Below, piece after piece: positions 23,718-36,080 of a stretch of 64,000 bases of DNA. The stretch is taken from NCBI GenBank assembly GCA_945859605.1, contig OX243822.1, forward strand, positions 21,808,144 through 21,872,143. Reading direction: 5' to 3'. The first letter of the stretch is position 1. Each line of letters starts with the position of its first letter. The position numbers and the translations under genes were made by a program. Source of the DNA: Lumbricus rubellus (lineage: Eukaryota; Annelida; Clitellata; Crassiclitellata; Lumbricidae). The notes beneath the pieces are model-generated. The model did not search any database and was not told the DNA's origin. It saw only the letters and a list, made by a program, of their open reading frames with translations.

Positions 23718-23915
23718 CAGGACATTTTTTAGCGTGCAGTTGTATACACAAAATGTGCAGTTCTAAATGGTTTTGTGCAGTTGTAAAAGCATCTAGGCCT
23801 ATGTAGACTACAGTTAAAACTAGCAAAAAGTCATTGTCTTACGATTGGAAGTAATTTACCATGGAGGATGGGAAAAGAAAGAAGGGGTTGTAAAAATTCC
23901 TTTAAAACAGCTCTG
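23718..23915. mobile_element. CAGGGCT-type MITE, copy A
   Basis: 198 bp, starting CAGGACATTTTTTAGCG and ending TTTAAAACAGCTCTG, flanked by the perfect 8-bp duplication CTTATGCC (23710-23717, 23916-23923). Its interior shares GTGCAGTT words and ATGGGAAAAGAAAGAAGGGG with three other copies in this window. The 8-bp duplication points to hAT transposase. Confidence 0.9.
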
Positions 23916-23923
23916 CTTATGCC

Positions 23924-26735
23924 TCACATAGCCGTGTGCTGCGCTTCTGCACTTTAGTCGGGCACATGACCATAGCTCCATGCAAATGCTACAGACGGAA
24001 ATGAAGTCTGAACCTGGAGACAGTTCCTGTCAGACGTAGTATTCTATGGTTCCCGATCTCAGCCGTTAAGTCACTGCAGCGAACTCGCATGTCGTCCAGT
24101 GCAGATCCATAAGGAAGCAGGCACCATATCCTGCCGTGGCCTTTTATACTTTTATAGCGCTCAGCCGGAACAATAGATCGCTTTCTCGCCTTTTATCGAA
24201 CACCGCCCGCATTCATGCCACTCGCTGCAGTACTGCGACTTTAACATTCATATTAAGCAGCAATTAACAGCGGACTGACTTCCACGAAATGCAACCGAAT
24301 TCTTTGTGCGTTGGATAATTAAAGTAAATTATTTTTAATACAGATGCTGGCTGCATGGTTTAAAACGAGAAACGTTTAATGGTCAAATGATAAAAAATGG
24401 GTCGAGGTAACATTAATTTTAACTCCTTGTTCGTGTCAGTAGCCATGCACATTGCACAATTGGTCGTCGACATGACTTCCGTGTTATTTTGTAGTTGCGA
24501 CAGCGACGCAATTTGGTCCTAACACCCTGCACGAATATTGATTATGTTGTATCAAGTTTGGTTGTGAATCCTTTGATCGAGAAGCACGCGTGCACGTGAT
24601 CCCGCCGCTAGTCTAGTGCCATCTATAGTTTCCTGTTCATCACTGTACCAAATACCAATACTGATGAAATTTCTAAAAACCGTCGGTCAAAAACTGTTGA
24701 CCCTTTCAGAAAGTCCAGACTTGTGATGTGCAAGAGATCAGGTTGCGATTATTTTGTTAGCAAACTGAATAAGATTAGTCTTAAATCGAGATTTACAAGT
24801 CTCAAAACGTGTAAAAACTTTCAACTTAGATCCAGGCAACCCAAGCCGAGAAGTACTCAGACTTTTAGCGAAGATGTCCCGAGACTCCCGACAAAAATCA
24901 TGGACAGATTTCACACTTCTCAGCATTTTCGCCTAATGAAGCTATTATAGTGCTTGATCATTGATCAAAGACCAAATAACACACTTCAAAACTTAAGCAA
25001 TTAAAAAATGCCGGTAGGACTACGCCTGTTTGCAGGCAATTCTGACGCTGCCATTTTGGACGTTGCTAGTCCAAAGCCTGAAAATGGAGGAGGGCGACGC
25101 TCATCAATAATAACTCTTTATGGCAGAGAGTCGTTCAAACGAAACCGACCAAGTTGCTATTATGCACGGTGCAGCGAATTTTGAGTTATTCCGTCAGCTG
25201 TGAAATTTTCTAACTGTACGTTTCGTGATTAATCATTTGTGAATATAAGATGGAAATTATCAATAGATCAGCAAATTTACCCAGCCTCTCGCAGTGAAAG
25301 CTGTCATAAATAACCATCGATATCAAATTAGCTATACGTGCTGCTTCTAAAATCATGTAACCTATATTAAAAGATTTAATCGTAATCGTTATCCAGTTAA
25401 ATTAGTCGTCGGCTCGGCCTACCCCACTCCGAAACAAGCCAACATTAGTACTAAAAACTAAGATAAAGAGCAGTTAGGAATGCGCATGCGCATTGCTTAT
25501 GGTAAGGACCGTAAGGAGATCAAGAGTAGGCCTACTTATTAATTTCAAAGCAGAAATTGAGTTAATTGACTGCCACGGATTGATTTACTGGCTAGTTGTC
25601 TATCAAACCACTCCATCCATCAAAATGGAAAGAGCTCTGGGTTAAAGTTCACTTCGTGGAAGCTTTGGACCTTGAATGCAGTCGTAGAGCATTCACTGAA
25701 CGTACCCTCAAAATGTCGGATCGATCTCCATGCGATAATAAAACAGGAGAAGGTGTTCTGTGTTTGGTGGAATAACATCCTTTAATCAATAACTTATTCA
25801 CAATGGACCCAGAAGTGCACTGCTGTCTTTAGTGCAATGCCAGCGGAACAAATTACACCGGGTCTGGTACGGAAACAATATTCGACCATAGTTTTTTTTT
25901 ATAGAGGCACAGAATTTATGTTCTCTCAGTTACCATGCATTAGGTTAGCTTGGTTGACTCTGGCGAGTATACAGTTCCCACTCGATGTGCGGTTGTGTAG
26001 TTACTTAATGAACTGGACTCCTAGATCGTCAGTTAATTGTTCAGCTAGTCTACTGGTTGTCACGCTCTAAAGTCTCGTCCATTCTAGGCCAGTCGATAGA
26101 AGAACCGAAAGGACTTCTACCTAGATTGTAGGAGAACGAAAAACGTTAAGTTTGTGACAGCCACACAATCTAGGATTCTAAAGGAGACTAAAAATTTCAG
26201 ACTCTTTCAATTTCAATTATTTCAGCAGACCATTATAGGTCAGTTGGTTGTGCAGTAAGCTTATTGCTTCCCTGGTAGATTTAACCAAAATCTTATAATT
26301 CTTCATAAACTGGCTTACGTAACTTATGTAGAAGCTACACAGAAGCTAAAACCACGTAGAGTCAACACATTAAAAACTCAGTTTATGTCCACAATGTATA
26401 CATTATTTCAATCCCCCACACTTTTGAAGTTTAATGGCGATAGATCCCCAAACCCACCATTGGTAGACGCCAATGCTTTGGACCACATCTCTGACTTGAT
26501 GTAGTGCTTGTAAATAAACTGGAACCCTTGGCTTTCGAATAGTGCTTAAGAAGCTCAGAGCTAACGATTACGATATCATTGCTCTTTATTTATGATCCCA
26601 AATTGACAAAGAACTACCACAGTCAAACGGCATTCAATTTCATACAAGTGTAAGTAAAATCAAATATAACGGACTTGAACGTTATAATATTGCGACATTT
26701 CATCATTTTATAATGATGCTGCGGATTAAGTTTCA
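23924..26735. other. no gene recognised
   Basis: 2.8 kb without repeat structure I can name. A copy of the dispersed GGAGGAGGGCGAC motif is at about 25063-25098, and TAGGCCTA occurs near 25528. Open frames at 24723-24950 and 25837-26070 have no recognisable domain or paired splice sites. Confidence 0.45.
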
Positions 26736-26847
26736 TGCCAAATAATAATAATAATAATAACAAAAGTCCATGTCACTGAAAAGAAATACCCGTAGGCTAC
26801 ATATTACAGAAACAGGAGTCCCAGCATAAAACGGAAGTTCATAATAT

Positions 26848-26908
26848 AAAATGCCTCTGAGTAGGTCTCTTGAAGAGGCGCTATATAAATTCTCGAAAAA
26901 ATGAAAAA
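26848..26908 (+). repeat. LINE/SINE 3' tail, sense copy
   Basis: TGCCTCTGAGTAGGTCTCTT then GAAGAGGCGCTATATAAATT, the tail shared with the LINE 3' end at 51370-51660. The two GCCTC/GAGGC blocks can form a stem. Confidence 0.8.
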
Positions 26909-26939
26909 TATATGAATGAAAAGTAGCAGTCCACGTTAT

Positions 26940-28130
26940 AGAAACAGAAGTCAAACAATGGAAACAGACGTCCACATCACAGAAACAGAAGTCCACGTTA
27001 TAGAAATAGAATTATAAGTCCACATTCTAGAAACAGAAGTCCACATCCTAGAAACAGAAGTCTACGTCATAAAAACAGAAGTCCACATCACAGAAACAGA
27101 AGTCCACATTCTAGAAACAGAAGTCCACATCCTAGAAACAGAAGTCAACATCACAGAAACAGAAGTCCACATCACAGAAACAGAAGTCCACATTCTAGAA
27201 ACAGAAGTCCACATCCTAGAAACAGAAGTCAACATCACAGAAACAGAAGTCCACATCACAGAAACAGAAGTCCACGTTATAGAAACAGAATTATAAGTCC
27301 ACATTCTAGAAACAGAAGTTTACATCCTAGAAACAGAAGTCAACATCACAGAAACAGAAGTCCACATCACAGAAACAGAAGTCCACGTTATAGAAACAGA
27401 AGTCCACATCCTAGAAACAGAAGTCCACGTTATAGAAACAGAAGTCCACATCCTAGAAACAGAAGTCCACATCACAGAAACAGAAGTCCACATCACAGAA
27501 ACAGAAGTCCACATCACAGAAACAGAAGTCCACATTCTAGAAACAGAAGTCCACATCCTAGAAACAGAAGTCCACGTTATAGAAACAGAAGTCCACATCC
27601 TAGAAACAGAAGTCCACAGAAACAGAAGTCCACACCACAGAAACAGAAGTCCACGTTATAGAAACAGAAGTCCACATTCTAGAAACAGAAGTCCACATCC
27701 TAGAAACAGAAGTCAACATCACAGAAACAGAAGTCCACATCACAGAAACAGAAGTCCACGTTATAAAAACAGAAGTCCACATCCTAGAAACAGAAGTCCA
27801 CGTTATAGAAACAGAAGTCCACATCCTAGAAACAGAAGTCCACATCACAGAAACAGAAGTCCACATCACAGAAACAGAAGTCCACGTTATAGAAACAGAA
27901 GTCCACGTTATAGAAACAGAAGTCCACATCATATAAACAGAAGTCCACGTTATAGAAACAGAAGTCCACATCCTAGAAACAGAAGTCCACATCACAGAAA
28001 CAGAAGTCCACACCACAGAAACAGAAGTCCACGTTATATAAACAGAAGTCCACGTTATAGAAACAGAAGTCCACATCATATAAACAGAAGTCCACATCAT
28101 AAAGACAGAAGTCCACATGATCATAAAACG
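26940..28130. repeat. 21-bp minisatellite (about 55 units)
   Basis: The unit is AAACAGAAGTCCACATCxxAG, with a constant half (AAACAGAAGTC) and a variable half of about five recurrent types: ACATCACAG, ACATCCTAG, ACATTCTAG, ACGTTATAG and an AACATC variant. Because 21 is a multiple of 3, minus-strand frames stay open for up to 202 codons with a 7-residue W-T-S-V-S repeat. Occasional indels (near 27290 and 27618) break the frame. The mutually exclusive open frames and lack of flanking exons argue for a satellite rather than a gene. Confidence 0.93.
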
Positions 28131-28436
28131 GGAAGTCCATTGTGACTTGCACTGTTGTCCGTCTTTCCATCGACCATCGACAACAGTCAAACCAAACGAT
28201 ATCGACATCTCATGATCAATGAAGCATGATAATCATTGACGCATTGAAGTGTGGCCGATGTTTATAACCGGCTAACGAACGATATAGGCCTAATTATACT
28301 GTAAAAATAGCAATGGTTGGAGGCAGACCTATTGGTAAACAAAGCTACAAGGACAGCTGCTGTAAATTATTTATCTTCGTAAGACTTAAGAATACCGACC
28401 TCGATGTTGAATTTGGGAACGTGGTTTATATGGAAC
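28131..28436. other. no gene recognised
   Basis: Transition between the minisatellite and a CAT tract. One TAGGCCTA near 28284. Confidence 0.5.
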
Positions 28437-28446
28437 TCGCTGTAGT

Positions 28447-28624
28447 TGTTATCATCACTATCACTATGACTATCATCATGATCATCTTCATCGTTGTCGT
28501 CATCATCATCATCAGTTACAGCAGCAGCAGCACCGCCATCATCATTATCATCATTATTAATCCTCTGAACGAATGAATGAATATTAGTATTATTATTATC
28601 ACCATTGACATCATCATCATCATG

Positions 28625-28662
<38 letters not shown>

Positions 28663-28762
28663 GCACTTGACTACGATCATGATGATCATGATGATCATGA
28701 TCATCACCATCATCGTCGTAATCATCATCATCATCATTGTCGTCGTCGTCATCATCATCAAT
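28447..28762. repeat. (CAT)n / (ATC)n imperfect trinucleotide tract
   Basis: Several CAT runs broken by unique spacers and GTC variants. Poly-Asp, poly-Met and poly-Ile frames are artefacts. Confidence 0.9.
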
Positions 28763-29334
28763 GATAATTGATTAATTACTTATGCGAAGAGGGAAACTCT
28801 GTTTAGCGGAACCATGATGATTTATTATGTTCCCTTTGGTTTACCTATTGACAATCTGCATACGATTTTTTTTATACTGCATGCCTGTATGACTATAATT
28901 GTGGTGGTCAATAAAGATAGATTCATTGATTGATCGGTTGAAAAAATCTACTTGTTAAAAAATCAAACTGATATTACCTTACCTTTCACGTCTTTCAAGC
29001 TGCGAGTCTCATGGTCGACTTCTGTAGCGCCAGTGTACTTAGGACATTCACGATGATCGAATACGATAGACGCAACTAACATAGAGGACGAATGCAATCC
29101 GATTGACAACCCATGCAGCAACACTCTGACTTAGAATTATATACATGTATCAGACATCAAAGCGTCATACACTTGACTACGACACAGTAAGCTTATGCCT
29201 CCAACATTGCAGACCTCAATGCTTGAATAGAATACAAGATCATAGCCATCCTATTCAACATCTGCATTGCAGGCATAAATTATGTATGGATTACACGTAA
29301 GCATACGTACATGTACACTCACGCAAATACAGAC
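28763..29334. other. no gene recognised; possible retroelement tail
   Basis: At 28880-28935, GTGGTCAATAAAGATAGATT is followed by a CATTGATTGAT repeat, resembling a retroposon 3' end. Otherwise unassigned. Confidence 0.4.
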
Positions 29335-29395
29335 ATATATATATATATAATTATATATATATATAGATATATACATATGTATATACATATATAGT
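29335..29395. repeat. (AT)n tract
   Basis: TA dinucleotide run with TAATTA in the middle. Confidence 0.85.
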
Positions 29396-29647
29396 CAGTC
29401 AGTAAGACCTATCTACATAATATCGCTATGATCATTTGTAATCATAATAGATTTAAATATAAATAAATTTATATATAATAGAGTAGATAAAGCATGGAAT
29501 CGTATATATTAAGTGCAGCTCTGTACAAATATACGGATGCTGCTCAGTATATAGGCCCTACGCCGATTATACGGCATGCGTCGATGATGCAATGTAAGTA
29601 TAATACGTCTATACACATTCGTGGAATGACCACCTACTGCGATTAAC

Positions 29648-29712
29648 CTTGTGTGTGCGACTGTGCGTGTGTGTGTATGTATGTGTGTGTGTTTGTGTGT
29701 GTGGGGGGGGGG
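29648..29712. repeat. (GT)n tract followed by G-run
   Basis: GT repeats ending in nine or more G residues. Confidence 0.85.
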
Positions 29713-30023
29713 TATGGCCTTCAGCCACAATTAAGCTTGTAGCGAGATCTATGTGGTGGCAGACGTGAGAGGAGAGTTTGGTCAACCTGTGGTTGGTATA
29801 CATGTACATCGGAGAAAGAGTTTGGACAAAGTGAAGAAGTTTGGATGACATGATTGAATTGTCTATCTGTTTAGTGACTTGTTACAACCTCTACCAAAAA
29901 GCAGGACCTGACACTAATCAAAAGTTCCTGGAACGAATCTAGATCTAGTTCATAATGATTGCAATAATTATAGACCCCATGCTTCTAAAAATGGCAACCC
30001 TCAGCCAAGGTGGAAGATGACCC

Positions 30024-30360
30024 CAGGGGCGGATCCAGGGGGGAGGGCCAATCCGGCCATGGCCCCCATTGAAAACTGCCATGGGACGTGGCCCTCATTT
30101 GGTCTGAAATTAGCAATACGAATATGGGTGTAATTGATATTGGCCCCCCCTATTCGGAAAATTGTATGGAACGTGGCCCCCATTCGGTTTTCAAGTTGAG
30201 GACTAAAAAAAAGGTCATCAACTTTTTGGCGGCCGAAAAGTACTTTTTCCTCAAAGACCGATCCCTATTTTTCGAACTTTGGAAAAATGTTTCCTTTCTC
30301 CCGTCCAAGATCTAAGATTTTGCCCCCCGCCCCCTTGAAACAGTTCTGGATCCGCCACTG
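30024..30360. mobile_element. hAT-like MITE with CAGGGGCGGATCC ends
   Basis: 337 bp. Left end CAGGGGCGGATCCAG, right end CTGGATCCGCCACTG, flanked by the perfect 8-bp duplication GATGACCC (30016-30023, 30361-30368). Terminal inverted repeats of the CAGTGGCGGATCC type with 8-bp duplications are typical of hAT MITEs in many animal genomes. No transposase is present. Internally, GGCCCCCATT-like blocks recur three times. Confidence 0.92.
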
Positions 30361-30368
30361 GATGACCC

Positions 30369-31143
30369 TATACCAAAGTGGCATCCTGCATAAATAGGAC
30401 AACCCTATCCCATGATGGTTTCCTTCCGCGAAATGGCAGTTCTATCTCATGATGGTGACCTACATCAAAATGACATTTAACAACCTATACTACAAATAGG
30501 CAGCTTTTCCGTGCTGCATGTATCTCCAACGGCACCGAATTGAAAATGAGAACACAATCTGAAATGGCGTCTACACTTTGACAGAACTCTGGATATAAAC
30601 AGGGGAACTAAACATAGTTTATGCTAATTCGCACGTGACTAAAACTTTGATGCACTTCGAAGGCTCGATCAAACGTTTATTTATACGATGCCTGATTATA
30701 ATTAGCTGTTTCTCTCTGAAGTCCACTCAACTCTCCTGAGGTTCCAGCGCACGGTGAATTAATTATATATTCAATGAATTGTTACGCGTGTACTTTAACC
30801 CTAGTAAAATTAGGCACGCCGTTATATATGTTAAGCACATGTAGAAGGCTGTTCTCTCATATATAATTATATATAGTTCTTTATGTCCTACATGTAGGCT
30901 ATACAAATATGCGTTATACTTATATATGCAAATGTGTACAGGTGAGCGAGAAAAAGTGTTATCCACGTTCGTGTAGACCTATATATTTAAAGACAGCGAT
31001 ATATCTTTGTCTTTCCTACCAATTAACCCTTTCTTTCTCACTCTAACCTTCGGATCTCCTTTCCAATCTCTCAGGCAGTCTATGCATATCTGTCTCTATT
31101 CCAGTCCATGCCTCCATCCGTCCTCCTCAGTGTGCGTCACATT
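30369..31143. other. no gene recognised
   Basis: AT-rich unique sequence with TATATA runs near 30820-30960. Confidence 0.5.
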
Positions 31144-31150
31144 GTGGGGC

Positions 31151-31520
31151 GTGGTGGTGTAGTATAGGTATTTTCGTGGCCTTGCAGCCGGAGGGTTGCA
31201 GGGTCGAATCCACCTCAAACCACTTCGTAGAGACCTTGGGCAAGTCCTTCACCTGCAATTGCTCAGCGCTTCGGCGAGAAACTCCGATTCAGTGTGCGCT
31301 CTCTGCTCAGAAGCGCTTCTGAGTGGTGGTGTAGTATAGGTATTTTCGTGGCCTTGCAGCCGGAGGGTTGCAGGGTCGAATCCACCTCAAACCACTTCGT
31401 AGAGACCTTGGGCAAGTCCTTCACCTGCAATTGCTCAGCGCTTCGGCGAGAAACTCCGATTCAGTGTGCGCTCTCTGCTCAGAAGCGCTTCTGAGTAGAT
31501 CTCTCTTGATCTGGCGCTAT
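31151..31520 (+). mobile_element. tRNA-derived SINE, perfect tandem pair
   Basis: A 172-bp unit (31151-31322) is followed directly by a second copy (31323-31494) with no difference that I can see. Each unit begins with a tRNA-like head: TGTAGTATAGG resembles an A box and GGGTCGAATCC differs by one base from a B box. After the second unit the sequence runs into AGTAGATCTCTCTTGATC and GGCGCTATAACAAG, the 3' tail shared with the local LINE. It is not a functional tRNA, because no full cloverleaf fits. Confidence 0.8.
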
Positions 31521-31864
31521 AACAAGTGCACATGCATACATAGATAATTGCATCTATTTGTCTCTTCCTCTCTGTCTCTCCTTCTTTCTATTGTTCTTTT
31601 ACATTTCTCTATCTCTCCTGCTGCCTCTGGCATACAAACAAGGACAAAGGCGTGAGCGATAAGTGTAATAATAATAATATACGCTGGTCTGCTTAAGAGA
31701 AGAATAGGGCTTCTATAGCGCCACTCTTAGCACTCTATACATGTAGTAGTGAGTCGATGTTGTCTAAGAACATTCGTCTGTGTTCGTTTGGTTTACGTGT
31801 ATTGTGTATACCGTTTCTTAACAGTCAATGCAGCTCAACACATAACTTCTTTCTTCTTTATTCT
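31521..31864. other. no gene recognised
   Basis: CT-rich stretch to 31620, then unique sequence. Confidence 0.5.
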
Positions 31865-32150
31865 CTTCCGTCAGTCGAGTGACGACGATGAGGCTTCCAC
31901 ATGACTTCTCCAAATTCCTCTGTTTCTGATGAGATCCTTTGCTCTTGACATGTCAATATTCATCTCTTTCAGGTCTTCTCTGACGTTGTCCAACCAGGTT
32001 TTTGGTTGTCTTCCTCTGCTTCTCTCTCCGTCTATGTGCCCGTGCAAGGCCGCGAGGGGTAGTTTTTTTCTTCCATTCGCTCCACATGGCCGAACCATCT
32101 CAGCCTTCTTTTTATGATTTTATCCACCACCGTTTCTTCTGCGCCCAGCT
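31865..32150 (-). pseudogene. non-LTR retrotransposon ORF2 C-terminal fragment
   Basis: The minus-strand frame reads H-I-D-G-E-R-S-R-G-R-Q-P-K-T-W-L-D-N-V-R-E-D-L-K and continues as NRGIWRSHVEASSSS. A basic RGRQPKTW-D-x-V-x-x-D-L segment followed by W-R-x-x-V is characteristic of the extreme C-terminus of RTE/Jockey-like reverse-transcriptase polyproteins. A comparable plus-strand fragment lies at 44200-44582. Only the tail remains. Confidence 0.75.
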
Positions 32151-32711
32151 CCTCTCTTGCTCAACACATAACAACCCGAAACAAAATGCAGTAAACTCAG
32201 CAGATGACCAGACGACTGTAAACGACTCGCGTATTTTGGTCTGATGCTAGACCCAAATTATTTATTATTTAAAGATATAGATACCACAATTCAATTTGAA
32301 TTAAAAAATCACTATGCAGCATGGAATATGCAGTTTAAACATCATAATAGAATTGCGAGATTGAAGTTGTCATCGAAAACTGACTAGGCCTACCACCCTT
32401 GCGATTAGACCCCATTTTTCTATAAGTCGTTTGACGTCACAAGCTCCAAATATGAAACAGAAGCAGTGAAAAGGAAGTAGAACATATCACGGTTTGCATG
32501 AGGTTCAACTTGTATCAAGATGAGAGACTGATTGATTATATTACATCTAAGCTTCTATGTGGAAATAGAAAACATTGAAACCAGATGACAGTGTGTTGTT
32601 GAGCAAAGAGATTCGCGGACGACATTGAAATGCACGAGCCCATTATACTACAGCCCTCTGGTGAACACGAAAGCATCTTGTCCCACATTTTATAAGACAA
32701 ATGGACTAATA
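32151..32711. other. no gene recognised
   Basis: Unassigned unique sequence. TAGGCCTA near 32383. Confidence 0.5.
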
Positions 32712-32927
32712 CAACTACAGCTGCTGCTGCAACGACAACGACAACAGCAGAAGCAGCAGCAACGACAGCAACAACAGCAACAACAATAACAACAAAACAA
32801 CAAAAGGAAAAACAACAATTACTACTACTATCACGACCACTGCCACTGCTACTGCTACTGCTACTACTGACACTACTGCCACTGCTGCTGCTACTGCTAC
32901 TGCTGCTGGTACTACTACTGTATAGTG

Positions 32928-32990
<63 letters not shown>

Positions 32991-33053
32991 CACTACTACT
33001 ACTACCACCACTACACCACTACCACCACTACCACCACTACCATCACTACCACC

Positions 33054-33084
<31 letters not shown>

Positions 33085-33090
33085 ATACTA
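32712..33090. repeat. (ACA/ACT/ACC)n trinucleotide tract
   Basis: CAACAG, then ACTGCT, then ACT and ACC triplets. The long valine- or tyrosine-rich frames across it are artefacts. Confidence 0.95.
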
Positions 33091-33249
33091 CTGATTGTGT
33101 CGCATAAGTAACACATTTCACACATAATAATGGACGAATTTACGAATAACGGAAGATGCGAACAAATAATATTGTTGACTGGTATTTGTTTCGTCAATTC
33201 GCTAACTCCAATCAAGTGAATCAGCCCTGAAAAAGACAAAATCTAAATT

Positions 33250-33490
33250 CATTTATTCATTTCGTGAATTTATATATCGCTTCTTCAAGAAATCTACTCA
33301 GAGGCGCTCCCAGTCCAGCCACAGCCAAAATAATAGGTTTTTGAGCTACTTATAAAAAGCAGGTGAATTTAGTCTAGGCATAAGTCGCAAGATTAGTGGG
33401 ACCCACAGTAGAAAAGGCTCGGCGCTGTCTTGTAGAAGTGCTAGCTCGAGGAACCAAAAGCTCCCCCGTTGTTGCAGAGCGAAGGGCTAT
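33250..33490 (-). mobile_element. 3' end of an L2/CR1-like LINE, antisense
   Basis: On the minus strand, the frame ends RQRRAFSTVGPTNL, the hallmark end of an L2/CR1-type reverse-transcriptase ORF. It is followed by GGGAGCGCCTCTGAGTAG, ATATATAAATTC and a loose AATG repeat. This is the same unit as the plus-strand copy at 51370-51660. The coding part is truncated and decayed. Confidence 0.75.
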
Positions 33491-33508
33491 GACTATGATG
33501 ATACCAAC

Positions 33509-33905
<397 letters not shown>

Positions 33906-34199
33906 GAAATAATGATGATAATCTTCATTTTTTGAGACTATCAAGCATATATGTATAGTGTATACAGGTCACAATTCATACCATGAACGGATGATCGGAA
34001 ACAATGACAGCAGAATTCAACTTTATGGCAGTCATGCAAGGCGTCCATAGCGTCCTATCTATGCTCACCTTACCAACACCACCGAGTGCGAATGACAGGA
34101 TGAGTGGACCTTTGGGAGAGTAACTGGAAGGGTGACCGGACATTCCCCCCTGGACATTTCCCCCTGGACATTTCCCCCACTCTAGGACATTCACGCCAG

Positions 34200-34247
34200 C
34201 GATCTATCTATCTGTCTAACTGTCCGTCTGTCTGTCTGTCTGCCTGC

Positions 34248-34290
<43 letters not shown>

Positions 34291-34400
34291 TCTATCTAAT
34301 ATCTATCTATCTATCTATCTATCTATATATCTATCTATATATCTATCTATCTATCTATCTATATATCTATCTATATATAAATATATATATATCTATCTGC
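34200..34400. repeat. (TCTG)n / (TCTA)n compound microsatellite
   Basis: TCTG block to about 34272, then TCTA/TATATC blocks. Immediately downstream (34405-34440) is TTTTTATAGCGCCCCTTCAG, a piece of the antisense LINE/SINE tail. Confidence 0.93.
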
Positions 34401-34440
34401 CTATGAAATTTTTATAGCGCCCCTTCAGTACGCTACCATT

Positions 34441-34785
34441 CGTCCTCTTATGCGACAAGATGACTCAAAGTTGTACAAGTTGAAGAACACATGGACATCT
34501 GTAATTTCTGTATATCGGGGCCGAACGTTCCTCCTTATGCACTTAAGACGTAAAGAAAGAAGAATGTCTTTTCGCTTTATTGTTGTGTCAGAGAAATGTC
34601 TTTTCTCTTTATTATTGTGTCAGAATTATCTGCTGTTCGATTTTTTGACCAACATAATATATTGACGTTGTTTCGTTGTTGAAACCTGATGTGTTTTATC
34701 TTGCGCGTTAAAGTTTATGCTTTCTCCATCTCTGTATCATTGTCTATTTCTGTCTTTGCACCTGTCTCTTTATCTCTCACACCAC
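34441..34785. other. no gene recognised
   Basis: A duplicated GTCTTTTC-CTTTATT-TTGTGTCAGA block occurs at 34565-34592 and 34598-34625. Confidence 0.5.
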
Positions 34786-34789
34786 CCAA

Positions 34790-34890
34790 CACACACAGCC
34801 ACACACACAGACACACACACACACACACACACAAACAAACACACACACAGACACACACACACAAACAAAACAAAAAAACACACAAACACA
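34790..34890. repeat. (CA)n with AAAC interruptions
   Basis: CA dinucleotides with ACAAAC variants. Confidence 0.9.
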
Positions 34891-35063
34891 GGATTGGCAA
34901 AAGTGAACTCCTAAGTCGTTTGCCAATATCTTGGTGAGGAGTAGGCTAGACATCTATAAATCAAGTTTTACGAGCTAAAAGTTCATTCACATCGACGCAC
35001 AACAGCTACATGTAAATTTCAACGAAAAAAACCTTAAGAATTTACTCTTTTGTCTACCCTGTA
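34889..35063. mobile_element. decayed mariner-type MITE
   Basis: Left CAGGATTGGCAAAAGTGAA and right TTTACTCTTTTGTCTACCCTG are imperfect inverted repeats, with TTGCCAATATCTTGG inside as in the mariner at 37632. About 175 bp, with the left end merged into the CA tract. Confidence 0.5.
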
Positions 35064-35112
35064 TATGCACACATTATATTCCCTTGTTATGCTATTCTGA
35101 AAATGTATTGCA

Positions 35113-35114
<2 letters not shown>

Positions 35115-35146
<32 letters not shown>

Positions 35147-35160
35147 TGTGTGTGTGTGTT
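35115..35160. repeat. (GT)n microsatellite
   Basis: GT run with one TCTG interruption. Confidence 0.9.
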
Positions 35161-35321
35161 TATAGCATATATAGTAGGCTATGTATATAAGCTTGGTGAC
35201 CTGCACACGCAGTGTCTCATTAGCATTTCAATGACGCGCTCATGCCTAAACACAGAATATTTTCATGGATAATTGAGTTCGTCTTTATGTTAAATACCAT
35301 CAAGCATACGTATAAGGCTAC

Positions 35322-35393
35322 ACACACACGCACACTAACACACACGCACACACACACGCACACACACGCACACACACACACGCACACACACAG
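35322..35393. repeat. (CA)n / (CACG)n microsatellite
   Basis: CA dinucleotides with periodic CG. Confidence 0.9.
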
Positions 35394-35835
35394 GCCAATC
35401 ACACATACAATACATAGTCCTATAATCATCTATGCCTGTGTATTTGCATACATGTATATCTAAAATCACCCGCCAACAGCTTGTCAATATCGTCTACTTG
35501 TATAATATATTTCCTATACTGGCCGAAGGAGTTCCTTCTGTGACCTTTTCAACCTCTGTCATGAACGGGCAGCATGAGAATTGCAGAACAATAACTGGGT
35601 GGTGGAGGTTAGATGTTGGCTTATGTGGACTTGGGATTCGCAATGAGGACTTGACGTACTAAGAAAGACTATAAAATTATGGGGAGTTTAACCTTCACAA
35701 CGCCCCCCGGCAATTCACACCCTACGATCCACCCACGAGCTTTCTTTCCATCTCTGACCACTGATCACTAATCTCACCCGTTAGTGCAAACATCATCTGA
35801 GACTGAAGCAGACAATTCAACGATCTATTTATTCT

Positions 35836-36080
35836 GTGACCTTTTTGCTCCATAGTTCATGCATCTACGGTATTTGCTTTCGCATTGACTACTGTAATTC
35901 CCTCTCGGTTGGTTTACTTGAAGCGCACCTTTCCTTCTGCAGTCGGTTCTCCATTCAGCTGCTATATAGGATTAATTTTTTCCGTCTCCAACAATTCTCA
36001 AACATCTCTACTCCATGCCTCAACATTTGCTTTGACCCATTTAACTGCCATAGCAATCAGCTACACCTAACTACAGGTGC
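35836..36080 (+). pseudogene. L2/CR1-like LINE reverse-transcriptase fragment
   Basis: The plus strand reads RIDYCNSLSVGLLEAHLS, matching the conserved RxDYCNSLxxGL motif near the C-terminus of L2/CR1-type reverse transcriptases. Frame shifts follow (a second frame continues TTVIPSRLVYLKRTF). No complete domain. Confidence 0.7.

Noticed and set aside
24723..24950. Overlapping frames of 75 and 62 codons on opposite strands
   Set aside because: Both strands are open over the same short stretch and neither shows a family motif or splice-site pair.
26940..28130. CRISPR array or repetitive secreted protein
   Set aside because: Units are contiguous 21-mers without unique spacers, so it is not CRISPR. 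Frames break at indels and no flanking exons were found.
31151..31240. Functional tRNA gene pair
   Set aside because: Same reason: tRNA-like promoter words inside a longer retroposon unit that ends in a LINE-type tail.
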